Positions 1 to 5,651 are shown, counted from the stretch's first letter. The stretch is DNA of 11,202 bases from Chloroflexota bacterium (GCA_008501785.1 QQUD01000833.1:1-11202); one strand, 5' to 3'. The notes: generated by a model from the letters alone, not told the origin. Numbers and translations: made by a program.

Positions 1-2
1 CA

Positions 3-155
3 ATGGCTCTCATTTATTTGCAAGTTCACTCCAGCGCACAGCAATACATCAACTTTAGCGACTTCCAATTCTACCAACTCCACGTTGAGCGAGCGCGATA
101 CATCGCCGGTTTTGGCCGCATGGGGTGGATCACAGACGGCCGTTATCACGGGTAG
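3..155 (+). CDS. C-terminal end of a pyridoxamine 5'-phosphate oxidase-like flavin protein (partial)
   Basis: This open frame enters from the left edge of the window and stops at TAG 153-155, giving about 50 residues. The visible tail contains FYQLHVERARYIAGFGRMGW, which closely resembles the end of FMN-binding split-barrel proteins of the pyridoxamine 5'-phosphate oxidase / HugZ-like group, where an F-Y-x-L-x-x-x-x-A-R-x-x-x-G-F-G-R pattern is typical (recall from the family, not a search). Such proteins bind flavin or haem in the cytoplasm; the substrate cannot be told from this tail. The ATG at 3-5 is in frame but is probably an internal Met, because the family needs well over 100 residues upstream. 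The last codons (Asp-Gly-Arg-Tyr) carry one ACGGCCGT palindrome. A repeat hairpin begins one base after the stop. Confidence 0.6.
   Translation: MALIYLQVHSSAQQYINFSDFQFYQLHVERARYIAGFGRMGWITDGRYHG
136..143. repeat. ACGGCCGT iterated palindrome, copy 1 (GACGGCCGTT)
   Basis: Lies in the end of the flavin-protein frame and is read as Gly-Arg (GGC CGT). Confidence 0.85.
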
Positions 156-220
156 AAGGTGCAAGGTGCAGGGTGCAGGGGAATCAAGGAAAACTCCTTG
201 CCCCTTGCACCTTGCACCTT
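156..220. repeat. GTGCAAGG-type intergenic hairpin repeat
   Basis: The left arm 156-170 (AAGGTGCAAGGTGCA) pairs perfectly with 206-220, and the complementarity continues imperfectly inward to about 181 and 195. Each arm is itself made of GGTGCA / AGGTGCA units with a 7-8 base period. It starts one base after the upstream stop codon, so it may also act as a 3' end structure. A related single arm lies at 9084-9120. Confidence 0.8.
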
Positions 221-233
221 TTCCCACTACAAT
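205..233 (+). promoter_or_regulatory. Putative sigma70-type promoter with its -35 inside the repeat arm
   Basis: TTGCAC at 205-210 is separated by 17 bases from TACAAT at 228-233, close to the TTGACA-17-TATAAT consensus. Transcription would begin near 240 and run into the gene starting at 371, with a leader of about 130 bases. The -35 hexamer belongs to the right arm of the GTGCAAGG hairpin, so the repeat may have supplied promoter sequence. This is inferred from sequence only. Confidence 0.45.
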
Positions 234-253
234 GCTGCCTAGGCACACAAGGG

Positions 254-346
254 ATGCCTATACCCACAAAAGAGGAACTCACCCTGTTTTTAGTCAACAA
301 TTTATCAAGTCATACAACTTCTTTTTGCGCCGGATTTGTGGGTTAA
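254..346 (+). CDS. Possible 30-residue leader ORF
   Basis: ATG 254 opens a 30-codon frame ending at TAA 344-346, inside the presumed leader of the next gene. The peptide begins MPIPTKEELTLFLVNN and matches nothing I recognise. AAGGG abuts the ATG directly, too close for a normal Shine-Dalgarno. It may be chance or the remnant of a longer gene. Confidence 0.15.
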   Translation: MPIPTKEELTLFLVNNLSSHTTSFCAGFVG

Positions 347-370
347 TGGCAGCAGGCATTGGAGGTTTGC

Positions 371-943
371 ATGACAAAATTACCCCACACACAGCTCGAA
401 GAATATAAAATCAAGGCGTCGATCCTGCATAAACAGCTCAAGTCTGATGATTTGGAAGTGGCGCTGCAAGCAGCCGTCCGTTTTCAGCGGTTGGTTCATT
501 TGGAAACGGCCGTTCCAAATGAAATCATTGCACAACAAGCCAACATCCAGCGCAAACACGCACTAACCGTGATTGCACTGGAAAATGACTATACATCATG
601 GGCGGATTTAAAGCAGCGGCTTGAACGCAAAGAAAAGCTAGCAGCTTTTAGAAAACGCAACAAATATACCTTGCTGTATCCGCAGCGCTGTGCAGGTTTC
701 ATCAATTCCTGGTATGCCCATTACGAAGAGGCACGCGAGCATTTGGTCCACGATGGCGGCTATTTGCTCCTCTACAAAAACGATTTCTTTGTTTGTCAAC
801 GCATTTATATCCAGACATTAGGGCTTGATCCTGATGATCCAGATTGGGAAAGGATAGGATTTGATTGGGCACAACCTACTGATCAAGATGCTTTGGATCG
901 CCTGAAAGGAAAATTGGAACAGATAAACAAGGGGCTATCATGA
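371..943 (+). CDS. Uncharacterised 190-residue protein, coupled to a phosphotransferase
   Basis: The start at ATG 371 is chosen because GGAGG lies at 361-365 with a 5-base spacer; an in-frame upstream start at 359 would overlap that site. The protein is soluble, with no signal or membrane segment. Residues 59-81 (IQRKHALTVIALENDYTSWA and following LK) resemble the H-A-L-x-V-I-A-x-E-x-x-x-x-S-W-x-x-L-K element found at the start of many bacterial hypothetical and ankyrin-associated proteins. Residues 105-169 carry a second conserved-looking block: GGYLLLYKNDFFVC, GLDPDDPDWERIG and DWAQP. I recognise this only as a hypothetical-protein family and assign no function. Its stop overlaps the next start (ATGA at 940-943), so the two are likely co-translated. 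It carries one ACGGCCGT copy, read Thr-Ala-Val. Confidence 0.8.
   Translation: MTKLPHTQLEEYKIKASILHKQLKSDDLEVALQAAVRFQRLVHLETAVPNEIIAQQANIQRKHALTVIALENDYTSWADLKQRLERKEKLAAFRKRNKYTLLYPQRCAGFINSWYAHYEEAREHLVHDGGYLLLYKNDFFVCQRIYIQTLGLDPDDPDWERIGFDWAQPTDQDALDRLKGKLEQINKGLS
506..513. repeat. ACGGCCGT iterated palindrome, copy 2 (AACGGCCGTT)
   Basis: Read ACG GCC GTT (Thr-Ala-Val) in the 371-943 gene. The flanks extend it to a near-palindrome, TGGAAACGGCCGTTCCA. Confidence 0.9.
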
Positions 944-1947
944 AAAAATCTGAAATGAACCAGACACATCGAGATAAGATCGATAGTGCTGTTAACAGCG
1001 CTTTTAACTTTTCTGACTGGACATTTGCAGGCATGCTTGCAGGTGGTTTATCACCTGCAAATTTGTACAAAATATCGATTAATGACCACATTTATGTCGT
1101 TCGCATCAGCGATCCAGAGCATCCACATCACCAGCTTGAACGGGAATTTGCGGCAATGACGGCGGCAGCCAACAATCACATTGCGCCCCAGGTCCATTAC
1201 GCAAATTCACAAACTGGCGTGTTGATCATGCCGTTTATTGCAGACCAATCCATCTATTCATTCAATTTGGAGAATCCGCAGCAGCTTGAGCGCCTTGCCC
1301 AATTTATCTACAAATTTCATCAATTGCCATCCTTGCCACCAGATGATTCGATAGCCAAAAAGTTAGATGGACTGCTTGCACTTTTCAAACCAAATTTGCA
1401 AATTAATGAAATAGTCCAAAAATGTATGGCGCTAAAAGATGAACTGACACATTTGTTGGTGGATGAGGGGGATAAACGGCCGTGTCATTGCGACATCAAC
1501 CCAACCAATTTGCTATACGACGGCAACCAACTGTGGCTGATCGATTGGGCATCTGCTTCACAGCAAAGTTTCTACTTTGATTTGGCCTGTGCCAGCACAT
1601 TCTTGTTCTATCAAAGTGAAGATGCAAATGACGCATTTTTACAAGCCTATTTTCAACGCCCGCCAACGTCTATTGAAGCAAAAAAATATTATCTGATGCG
1701 GCAATTTGTGGCGATTTATTATGGGTTGATTTTTGTTTTTCTTGGCGTGCAGGATGAAACAACTTTTTTGACCCAGACGGAAATCGACGGTTTGCCGACC
1801 TATCCGCACTTTATGCAGATGCTTGGCGAAGGTAAAGAAAACTTGGCAAATGCTCGTTCGCGGCAAAAGATGGGGTTTATTCATTTGAAATCTGTGTTGA
1901 CGGCGCAGAAGACAGCGCGATTTGCAGATGCAATTGAAGGACTTTGA
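940..1947 (+). CDS. APH/choline-kinase-like phosphotransferase
   Basis: This is a 335-residue cytoplasmic small-molecule kinase of the aminoglycoside phosphotransferase / choline kinase fold. The Brenner-type catalytic loop is at 183-190 (HCDINPTN: catalytic Asp185, Asn190; the usual His-Gly-Asp is His-Cys-Asp here). The DFG-equivalent IDW is at 201-203 with metal-binding Asp202. An N-lobe nucleotide loop GGLSPANLYKI lies at 35-45, and VVRI at 53-56 carries Arg where the ATP-contacting Lys is often found. The pattern is closer to choline/ethanolamine or thiamine-type kinases than to classical resistance enzymes, but the substrate is unknown. AAGGGG at 929-934 gives a 5-base spacer to ATG 940. 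It overlaps the upstream gene by 4 bases. One ACGGCCGT copy sits just before the catalytic loop (Arg-Pro). Confidence 0.85.
   Translation: MKKSEMNQTHRDKIDSAVNSAFNFSDWTFAGMLAGGLSPANLYKISINDHIYVVRISDPEHPHHQLEREFAAMTAAANNHIAPQVHYANSQTGVLIMPFIADQSIYSFNLENPQQLERLAQFIYKFHQLPSLPPDDSIAKKLDGLLALFKPNLQINEIVQKCMALKDELTHLLVDEGDKRPCHCDINPTNLLYDGNQLWLIDWASASQQSFYFDLACASTFLFYQSEDANDAFLQAYFQRPPTSIEAKKYYLMRQFVAIYYGLIFVFLGVQDETTFLTQTEIDGLPTYPHFMQMLGEGKENLANARSRQKMGFIHLKSVLTAQKTARFADAIEGL
1476..1483. repeat. ACGGCCGT iterated palindrome, copy 3 (AACGGCCGTG)
   Basis: Read CGG CCG (Arg-Pro) immediately before the phosphotransferase catalytic loop. Confidence 0.9.
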
Positions 1948-2027
1948 TAACTAAAAGTTAGCTAACTGTTAGGCAACGCGACGCTAATTCCGCTACGCTA
2001 ATTGATATACAAACAAAGGAGTGGAGA

Positions 2028-2684
2028 ATGCGCCCACCTGAAATATTTAAGTTTACAATTGAAGAAGAGATTTGGAACGGCATTACACACGGCATCGGTA
2101 CTGGCCTCGCCATTGCTGGATTAACCACTTTGGTAGTCCTGGCCGCCATTTATGGAGATAGCTGGCGCGTTGTTAGTTTTAGCATTTACGGCAGCACACT
2201 GGTATTGCTCTATCTGGCATCAACCTTATATCACAGCATTCAAATACCCAAAGTTAAACAAGTATTGCGCGTGTTTGATCATGCAGCCATCTATCTGCTG
2301 ATTGCAGGCACATACACCCCATTCTTGCTCGTCAGCATGCGCGGCAGATTGGGCTGGACTTTGCTCGCAATTGTCTGGGGAATTGCTTTAGTCGGCATCA
2401 TCTTCAGGAGTGTTTTTGTCGGCCGTTTTGAAGTCTTGACAACCATTGGTTATGTGGCAATGGGATGGCTAATCGTGGTCGCGTTTAGAGAAATGATGGT
2501 CACAATTCCTCCAGGCGGCATTACCTTGATCATCGCTGGTGGCCTTACGTACACGGTTGGCGTCATTTTCTACGCCTGGAAAAAAATCCCGTACAACCAC
2601 GCCATCTGGCATCTGTTCGTGATGGGTGGCAGCATATGCCATTATTTTGCAATGCTCTTTCATGTATTACCAGCATCTGCGTAA
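2028..2684 (+). CDS. Hemolysin III family (PAQR/YqfA-type) integral membrane protein
   Basis: This 218-residue polytopic inner-membrane protein shows about seven hydrophobic segments, the usual size for the family. Diagnostic motifs are E14-x2-N17-x3-H21 (EIWNGITHGIG), S65-x3-H69 (ASTLYHS), D84-H85 with AAIYLLIAGTYTPF (86-99), and the C-terminal H191-x3-H195 (HAIWHLFVMGG) with H205. In PAQR-type proteins the Ser/His pair and the C-terminal histidines form a zinc site that would suit a membrane hydrolase; that role here is inference. The name hemolysin III is historical and does not prove haemolysis. AAAGGAG at 2015-2021 precedes ATG 2028. An 80-base gap from the upstream gene and a terminator after the stop suggest a single-gene unit. 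Confidence 0.92.
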   Translation: MRPPEIFKFTIEEEIWNGITHGIGTGLAIAGLTTLVVLAAIYGDSWRVVSFSIYGSTLVLLYLASTLYHSIQIPKVKQVLRVFDHAAIYLLIAGTYTPFLLVSMRGRLGWTLLAIVWGIALVGIIFRSVFVGRFEVLTTIGYVAMGWLIVVAFREMMVTIPPGGITLIIAGGLTYTVGVIFYAWKKIPYNHAIWHLFVMGGSICHYFAMLFHVLPASA

Positions 2685-2691
2685 ACGAGAT

Positions 2692-2716
2692 ACCCGGAAT
2701 TTCAAGACTTCCGGGT
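2692..2716 (+). terminator. Putative intrinsic terminator after hemolysin III gene
   Basis: ACCCGGAA (2692-2699) pairs with TTCCGGGT (2709-2716) across a 9-base loop, 7 bases after the stop. A moderately T-rich tail (TCATTTTGATTT) follows. Confidence 0.65.
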
Positions 2717-2760
2717 TCATTTTGATTTCCCTTTTAACCTGAGTTCAAAGATAAGATTTA

Positions 2761-2852
2761 GAACACGGATGAGCACAGATTTTGGAAGCAATTTTATGCA
2801 TTTATGCTCAAAATCAAATCTGATCTGTGTTTATCTGTGAAAATCTGTGTCC
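2761..2852. repeat. ATCTGTG-unit intergenic hairpin repeat
   Basis: The left arm from 2761 (GAACACGGATGAGCACAGAT) pairs with the right arm, which ends at 2852 and is built of ATCTGTG units (2823-2852). An inner stem GATTTTG / CAAAATC (2778-2784 and 2809-2815) encloses an AGCA...TGCT pair. The right arm holds one more unit than the left. It lies between the convergent hemolysin III and sigma-factor genes. Nothing else is evident in 2717-2940. Confidence 0.75.
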
Positions 2853-2940
2853 TATTTTCAAGCTCCGAATTGAGGTTTTTACGATCATCAGCTACTTTCT
2901 CAACAAGCTACGTAAAAAATGGTCGGATCATTCACCTTCA

Positions 2941-3756
2941 TCAAACATTTACCTTGTGATTAATACGCATCAACACATCATGCAAGTCTGCCCCATCAGC
3001 TTGCAACGGATCGATCATTTTGACTAAATCGCGTCGCAATCTGTAAAGTTCATCAGTTGTGTGATCGTCCCGGTTTTTCACCCATTTGATTTTCATAATT
3101 TCGGCCCGTTTGTCTTGTTTGGGATTAAATTTGCCATTCAACTCGCTGCATTGATTGCAAATGCCATTTTTGTTCACCAACGCACACGTTTCATCAAAAA
3201 TCCCAATCATCGTTTTGCGGGCGTTATGCAAATAATGTTTGATTTGCGCATTGCTGGCATCCATAATCACGCCAACTTCCTTGATTTTAAAACCATAAAT
3301 ATCTTTCAAAATCAGCGCAATTTGCTGCTTAATTTCTAGCATTTTGGAAACACACGTGAAGCAGTAATCGATATGCTCCCGAATTTCATACATGCCCTGC
3401 GGCGCATGTTGGTGCGTGTAATCGATGGTGTTGATCAAGCCAGGTTCTGCGTAAGCACGCTCTCTGGTCCGTTCAAACGTGTCCGTCACCCAACGCGCCT
3501 GGTTCTTTAAATGCTTTTTGGCGTGATTGGTTGCAATCGTAAACACCCATGTTTTCAAGCTAGCTTCTCCGCGAAACGATTTGATGTTTTCAAATGCAAT
3601 GATAAAGACATCGTGTGCAATATCTTCCATGTCCTTTCGATTGGCAATAAGGCGATAGAGATACGATTTTAGCTGCGGTTGAAATTCCGAAAACAAGGTA
3701 TGAAACGCCCGAATATCACCAGCCTGCGCGTTTGTTAGCAACTCCGGATCATCCAT
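2941..3756 (-). CDS. ECF-type RNA polymerase sigma factor with Cys-rich C-terminal extension
   Basis: This is a 271-residue sigma-70 family factor; typical ECF factors are nearer 180-200 residues. Region 2 spans about 14-84, with DMEDIAHDVFIIAFENIKSF (42-61) and the F-R-G-x-A-S-L-K-T-W-V-F-T-I-A element (61-75). Region 4 spans about 125-185, with the helix-turn-helix in GFKIKEVGVIMDASNAQIKH. Unusual features are C132-x2-C135 at the start of region 4 and C191-x8-C200-x2-C203 after it (CALVNKNGICNQCSELNGKF). Together these could hold a metal or act as a redox switch. Residues 214-271 form a basic, charged tail. I recall similar C-x8-C-x2-C extensions in some ECF factors from other phyla. No anti-sigma gene is adjacent. 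AAGGA at 3768-3772 precedes the start with an 11-base spacer. Confidence 0.9.
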   Translation of the reverse strand: MDDPELLTNAQAGDIRAFHTLFSEFQPQLKSYLYRLIANRKDMEDIAHDVFIIAFENIKSFRGEASLKTWVFTIATNHAKKHLKNQARWVTDTFERTRERAYAEPGLINTIDYTHQHAPQGMYEIREHIDYCFTCVSKMLEIKQQIALILKDIYGFKIKEVGVIMDASNAQIKHYLHNARKTMIGIFDETCALVNKNGICNQCSELNGKFNPKQDKRAEIMKIKWVKNRDDHTTDELYRLRRDLVKMIDPLQADGADLHDVLMRINHKVNV

Positions 3757-3792
3757 AAAACACTTTATCCTTGTGTGAAGATAAGAATAATT

Positions 3793-3860
3793 GGACGCAG
3801 ATAACGCAGATTAACGCAGATTTCTTTTTCATATCTGCGTTATTTGCGTTATCTGCGTCC
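3793..3860. repeat. ATCTGCGT-unit intergenic hairpin repeat
   Basis: The left arm 3793-3821 (three CGCAGAT units) pairs with the right arm 3833-3860 (ATCTGCGT, TTTGCGTT, ATCTGCGTCC) across an 11-base loop. Only a few mismatches and one bulge interrupt about 28 pairs. It lies between the sigma-factor gene and the minus-strand gene upstream of it, so it could separate their expression. Confidence 0.85.
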
Positions 3861-3881
3861 TTAATCTCTTCTCTTCTAAAA

Positions 3882-4190
3882 CTAGAAGATATCCCATCCG
3901 GTAGCAACGAGCGTTAGATTTTCGGCTTTTGGCGGTAATTCTGGCTGGCTGGCTCTTAGCTGTTGTTGAAACTCTTTGAACGCTTCCATGTTGGGTAGGA
4001 TTTCATTGGCGGCTTCGTTGGCTCGCATCGCAATATGGACAAATGTTTTGCCATCATCTAGCAAGAACGTGCTGTATTTGATGTCTGGATTGTTTAGCTC
4101 CCTGAGTGCCTGCATCACACGAGCAATGTTTTGCTTATTGGTTTCGACAAATTCTTCTTTGACTGTGTATTGTACTTTTACTGCATTCAT
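3882..4190 (-). CDS. Small putative dimeric alpha-beta barrel (ABM-like) protein
   Basis: The start at 4190 is chosen because AAGGAG (4198-4203) lies 7 bases upstream; a longer frame runs further upstream but its extension looks non-coding. The 102-residue product begins MNAVKVQYTVKEEFVETNKQ and continues with a helix (NIARVMQALRELN), then KYSTFLLDDGKTFVHIAM (39-55) and a second helix (EAFKEFQQQLR). Strand-helix-strand-helix order with a Y-T-V-K...F-V-H-x-A pattern fits small ferredoxin-like dimeric barrels related to antibiotic-biosynthesis monooxygenases. No catalytic residue is evident and the function is unknown. The gene lies upstream of, and in the same direction as, the sigma-factor gene, separated by 125 bases holding a strong hairpin. 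Confidence 0.75.
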   Translation of the reverse strand: MNAVKVQYTVKEEFVETNKQNIARVMQALRELNNPDIKYSTFLLDDGKTFVHIAMRANEAANEILPNMEAFKEFQQQLRASQPELPPKAENLTLVATGWDIF

Positions 4191-4224
4191 TTTTTCGCTC
4201 CTTATTCCAAAAAGTTGGTGTATT

Positions 4225-4258
4225 AGGTACGACGTAGTTCGGAAAGTGTGTCGCACCT
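4225..4258. promoter_or_regulatory. Inverted repeat upstream of the ABM-like gene
   Basis: AGGTACGAC (4225-4233) and GTCGCACCT (4250-4258) are inverted copies matching at 8 of 9 positions, 16 bases apart. They lie about 35-68 bases upstream of the minus-strand start at 4190, a plausible operator position. No partner regulator is identified. Confidence 0.3.
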
Positions 4259-4341
4259 GTTTACTCTTTAGAGTCGCAGCGGGTGAGAAAGGATCGGGTT
4301 TTGTTGAGGTTGGGGGTATTGTAGCATGGTGGGGGGAGGTA

Positions 4342-4349
4342 ACGGCCGT
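4342..4349. repeat. ACGGCCGT iterated palindrome, copy 4 (AACGGCCGTT)
   Basis: Intergenic. It is preceded by GGT and followed by TCTC. Confidence 0.9.
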
Positions 4350-4480
4350 TTCTCTCAATCTCATCATGTGAAAAACATTGACTAGGTATACGCCAATAGG
4401 GCATGATTGTTGTGAATTATTTTTTCTCTTGTTAATGGGGGCAAGATGGTAATTACATTGTTTCAAAATATTTCTTCACT

Positions 4481-4539
4481 TGTCATTCCCGCGCAGGCGG
4501 GAATCCAAAAGATGGATACCTGCCTCCGCAGGTATGACA
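4481..4539. repeat. REP/dRS3-like pair of inverted hairpins
   Basis: Two 26-base units, 4481-4506 and 4514-4539, are inverted copies 7 bases apart. Each is a hairpin with an 8-bp stem and 4-base loop (ATTCCCGC/GCGGGAAT and ATACCTGC/GCAGGTAT). The first unit fits the ATTCCC-N8-GGGAAT form known as dRS3 in Neisseria and seen more widely. Of five differences between units, four form two compensatory base-pair swaps and one is in the loop. REP-type elements are often moved by RAYT transposases, but none is present here. Confidence 0.85.
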
Positions 4540-4564
4540 GATGAGTGGATTGCTTTTGAAACAC

Positions 4565-4659
4565 TGTAACAAAAGTATTGCGCATTTCCCCGGAAACTAC
4601 TTGCTAGACCAACGTCCCATATGAAAGTTTCCGGGGAAATTGAAGGAACTATTGTTACA
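4565..4659. repeat. 95-bp nested palindrome upstream of the HTH antitoxin gene
   Basis: Inner arms 4584-4598 and 4626-4640 (ATTTCCCCGGAAACT and its complement) are a perfect 15-bp match with a 27-base loop. Outer arms 4565-4576 (TGTAACAAAAGT) and 4648-4659 match at 11 of 12, and the segments between inner and outer arms are 7 bases on both sides. The symmetry suggests a small non-autonomous (MITE-like) element or a structured operator; it ends 31 bases before the ATG at 4691. Confidence 0.75.
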
Positions 4660-4690
4660 AAGTAGTAATTGTAGTTAAGGAACAGTATCC

Positions 4691-5011
4691 ATGAGCAATG
4701 AGTATATGAATGAAGACCTTTTTGATGAATTGTTGGAAAGTGTGCGCGAAGGTGGCGCTATTTTACGTGGAGAAAAAGAAGCATCGCGAACTTTTGTTGT
4801 AGAGCCTCCTGATGTAAAAAAAATTCGTGAACGATACGAGCTATCACAAACTGAATTTGCGGCACTCCTGGGCATCAGCGTAAAAACGCTGCGAAACTGG
4901 GAACAAGGACGCCGCAGTCCACGTGGCGCAGCACGGGTTTTGTTACAAGTCGCGGCCAAACACCCTGAAGCTGTGTGGGATGTGGTGCGGCCGTCGATTC
5001 AACGAGGGTAA
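4691..5011 (+). CDS. XRE/HTH antitoxin-like regulator (HigA/NadS type), no partner toxin seen
   Basis: This 106-residue DNA-binding protein has its helix-turn-helix at about 42-75, with LSQTEFAALLGISVKTLRNW (51-70) followed by EQGRRSPRGAARVLL. That arrangement is typical of the COG2944 / NadS-like antitoxins encoded after RelE/HigB-type toxins. The N-terminal 30 residues are acidic and helical (NEDLFDELLESVREGGAI), as expected for a toxin-neutralising or dimerising segment. AAGGA at 4677-4681 precedes the ATG by 9 bases. Neither the 500 bases upstream nor the sequence downstream encodes a recognisable partner toxin, so it looks orphaned or repurposed. It may autoregulate through the palindrome just upstream (inference). 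Confidence 0.85.
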   Translation: MSNEYMNEDLFDELLESVREGGAILRGEKEASRTFVVEPPDVKKIRERYELSQTEFAALLGISVKTLRNWEQGRRSPRGAARVLLQVAAKHPEAVWDVVRPSIQRG

Positions 5012-5021
5012 TAGGAGGATA

Positions 5022-5029
5022 ACGGCCGT
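5022..5029. repeat. ACGGCCGT iterated palindrome, copy 5 (AACGGCCGTT)
   Basis: Intergenic, 10 bases after the HTH antitoxin stop codon. Flanks GGAT and TCC resemble several other copies. Confidence 0.9.
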
Positions 5030-5096
5030 TTCCTTGCCTTCCCATTCAAAATCTATATATTTGCCTTGCACAATGATGTGCCAGTTTACTAAACAG

Positions 5097-5125
5097 TTGA
5101 AATAACGACATTTTGTAGTTACAAT
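5097..5125 (+). promoter_or_regulatory. Putative sigma70-type promoter of the brnT-brnA module
   Basis: TTGAAA (5097-5102) and TACAAT (5120-5125) are separated by 17 bases. Transcription would start near 5132, just past the ancestral brnT ATG at 5128, so this promoter would mainly serve internal starts and brnA. Confidence 0.4.
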
Positions 5126-5127
5126 TC

Positions 5128-5410
5128 ATGGATAATCAACAATTTGAATGGGATGAATCGAAACGTAGGCAATATTGAGAAACATGCAATCGATTTTTTT
5201 GATGCAATCACAATATTCGATGGCGATTTTCTAACTATTTTAGATGATCGTTTTGATTATGAAGAACAAAGGTATATATCATTTGGTTTGCTGAAAGGTC
5301 GCGTTATCGCTGTTACCCACGCTGAACGTGGAAGCAAAACTCGGCTAATTTCAGCAAGGAGAGCAACGCAAAATGAGCGAATCGAAGTCTTCAAACGACT
5401 CTTTAACTGA
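5128..5410 (+). pseudogene. brnT: brnT toxin gene with frameshift near codon 15
   Basis: BrnT toxins are RelE-fold ribonucleases paired with BrnA. The family N-terminus has F-x-W-D-x-x-K-x-x-x-N-x-x-K-H-G/A-I-D-F. Here ATG 5128 reads MDNQQFEWDESKRRQY and then stops at TGA 5176, while the next frame continues NIEKHAIDFFDAITIFDGDF from 5171 to TGA 5408-5410. Restoring two bases (AA) after the CAA at 5170-5172 rebuilds K-R-R-Q-N-I-E-K-H exactly, giving a normal-sized 94-residue toxin. The rest is intact, including HAERGSKTRLISARRA with the conserved Arg/Glu cluster. A shorter product could start at TTG 5144 or ATG 5153 but would lack the first strand. It overlaps brnA by 38 bases. Real decay and a homopolymer sequencing error cannot be told apart here. 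Confidence 0.8.
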
Positions 5411-5651
5411 TTGGGATCGCCTTGATGCAATGCAAGATCAGGATATTGATTTGTCAGACACGCCAGAAATTACACCGGAGATGTTTGCACAAGCTGTTGT
5501 TCAACGTGGACTAAAAACACGTGCATCAAAACAACAAGTGACAATCAGACTTGATAGTGATGTGCTTGAATGGTTCCGCAGTCAAGGACGTGGGTATCAA
5601 ACCAAAATCAATGCTTTACTCAGAGCCTATATGGATGCACACCAATCTTGA
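5373..5651 (+). CDS. brnA: BrnA antitoxin
   Basis: BrnA binds and neutralises BrnT and represses the shared promoter. This 92-residue protein has an acidic, probably flexible N-terminal part and the diagnostic C-terminal ribbon-helix-helix at about 55-89: QVTIRLDSDVLEWFRSQGRG followed by YQTKINALLRAYM. AAGGAG at 5356-5361 lies 11 bases before ATG 5373. The gene overlaps the end of brnT by 38 bases, the usual toxin-first order. The frame is intact although its toxin partner is frameshifted, as expected if loss of the toxin is tolerated. No terminator is evident after it. Confidence 0.9.
   Translation: MSESKSSNDSLTDWDRLDAMQDQDIDLSDTPEITPEMFAQAVVQRGLKTRASKQQVTIRLDSDVLEWFRSQGRGYQTKINALLRAYMDAHQS

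Larger units (their letters stand above)
4191..4690. other. 500-bp gene-free, repeat-rich interval
   Basis: No convincing gene is seen on either strand. The interval holds the promoter side of the minus-strand ABM-like gene, one ACGGCCGT palindrome, a REP-like hairpin pair and a 95-bp nested palindrome. HigB/RelE toxin genes usually precede HTH antitoxins such as the one at 4691, but no such remnant is recognisable here. Confidence 0.7.

Noticed and set aside
85..408. 107-residue plus-strand frame across the first repeat
   Set aside because: It runs through the GTGCAAGG hairpin and overlaps the real flavin-protein end and the 371 gene start, with no ribosome site or family resemblance.
2761..3860. 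CRISPR array suggested by repeated ATCTGTG/ATCTGCGT units
   Set aside because: Units are 7-8 bases every 9-11 bases and arranged as inverted arms, without 25-40-base repeats, unique spacers or cas genes.
4200..4260. ECF-type promoter (GAAC ... CGTC) upstream of the ABM-like gene
   Set aside because: The two elements are only about 3 bases apart instead of about 16, so the sigma factor cannot be tied to this site.
3976..4371. 131-residue plus-strand frame with hydrophobic stretches
   Set aside because: It is antisense to the well-supported 102-residue gene and extends only into repeat-rich intergenic sequence.
4370..4410. TTGACT promoter-like hexamer at 4378
   Set aside because: The best -10 candidate (CATGAT at 18 bases) is poor and no gene follows within 280 bases.
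4191..4466. N-terminal extension of the minus-strand ABM-like gene to a 194-residue protein
   Set aside because: AAGGAG sits 7 bases before the internal ATG at 4190, and the extension has low-complexity, non-family sequence over a promoter-like region.
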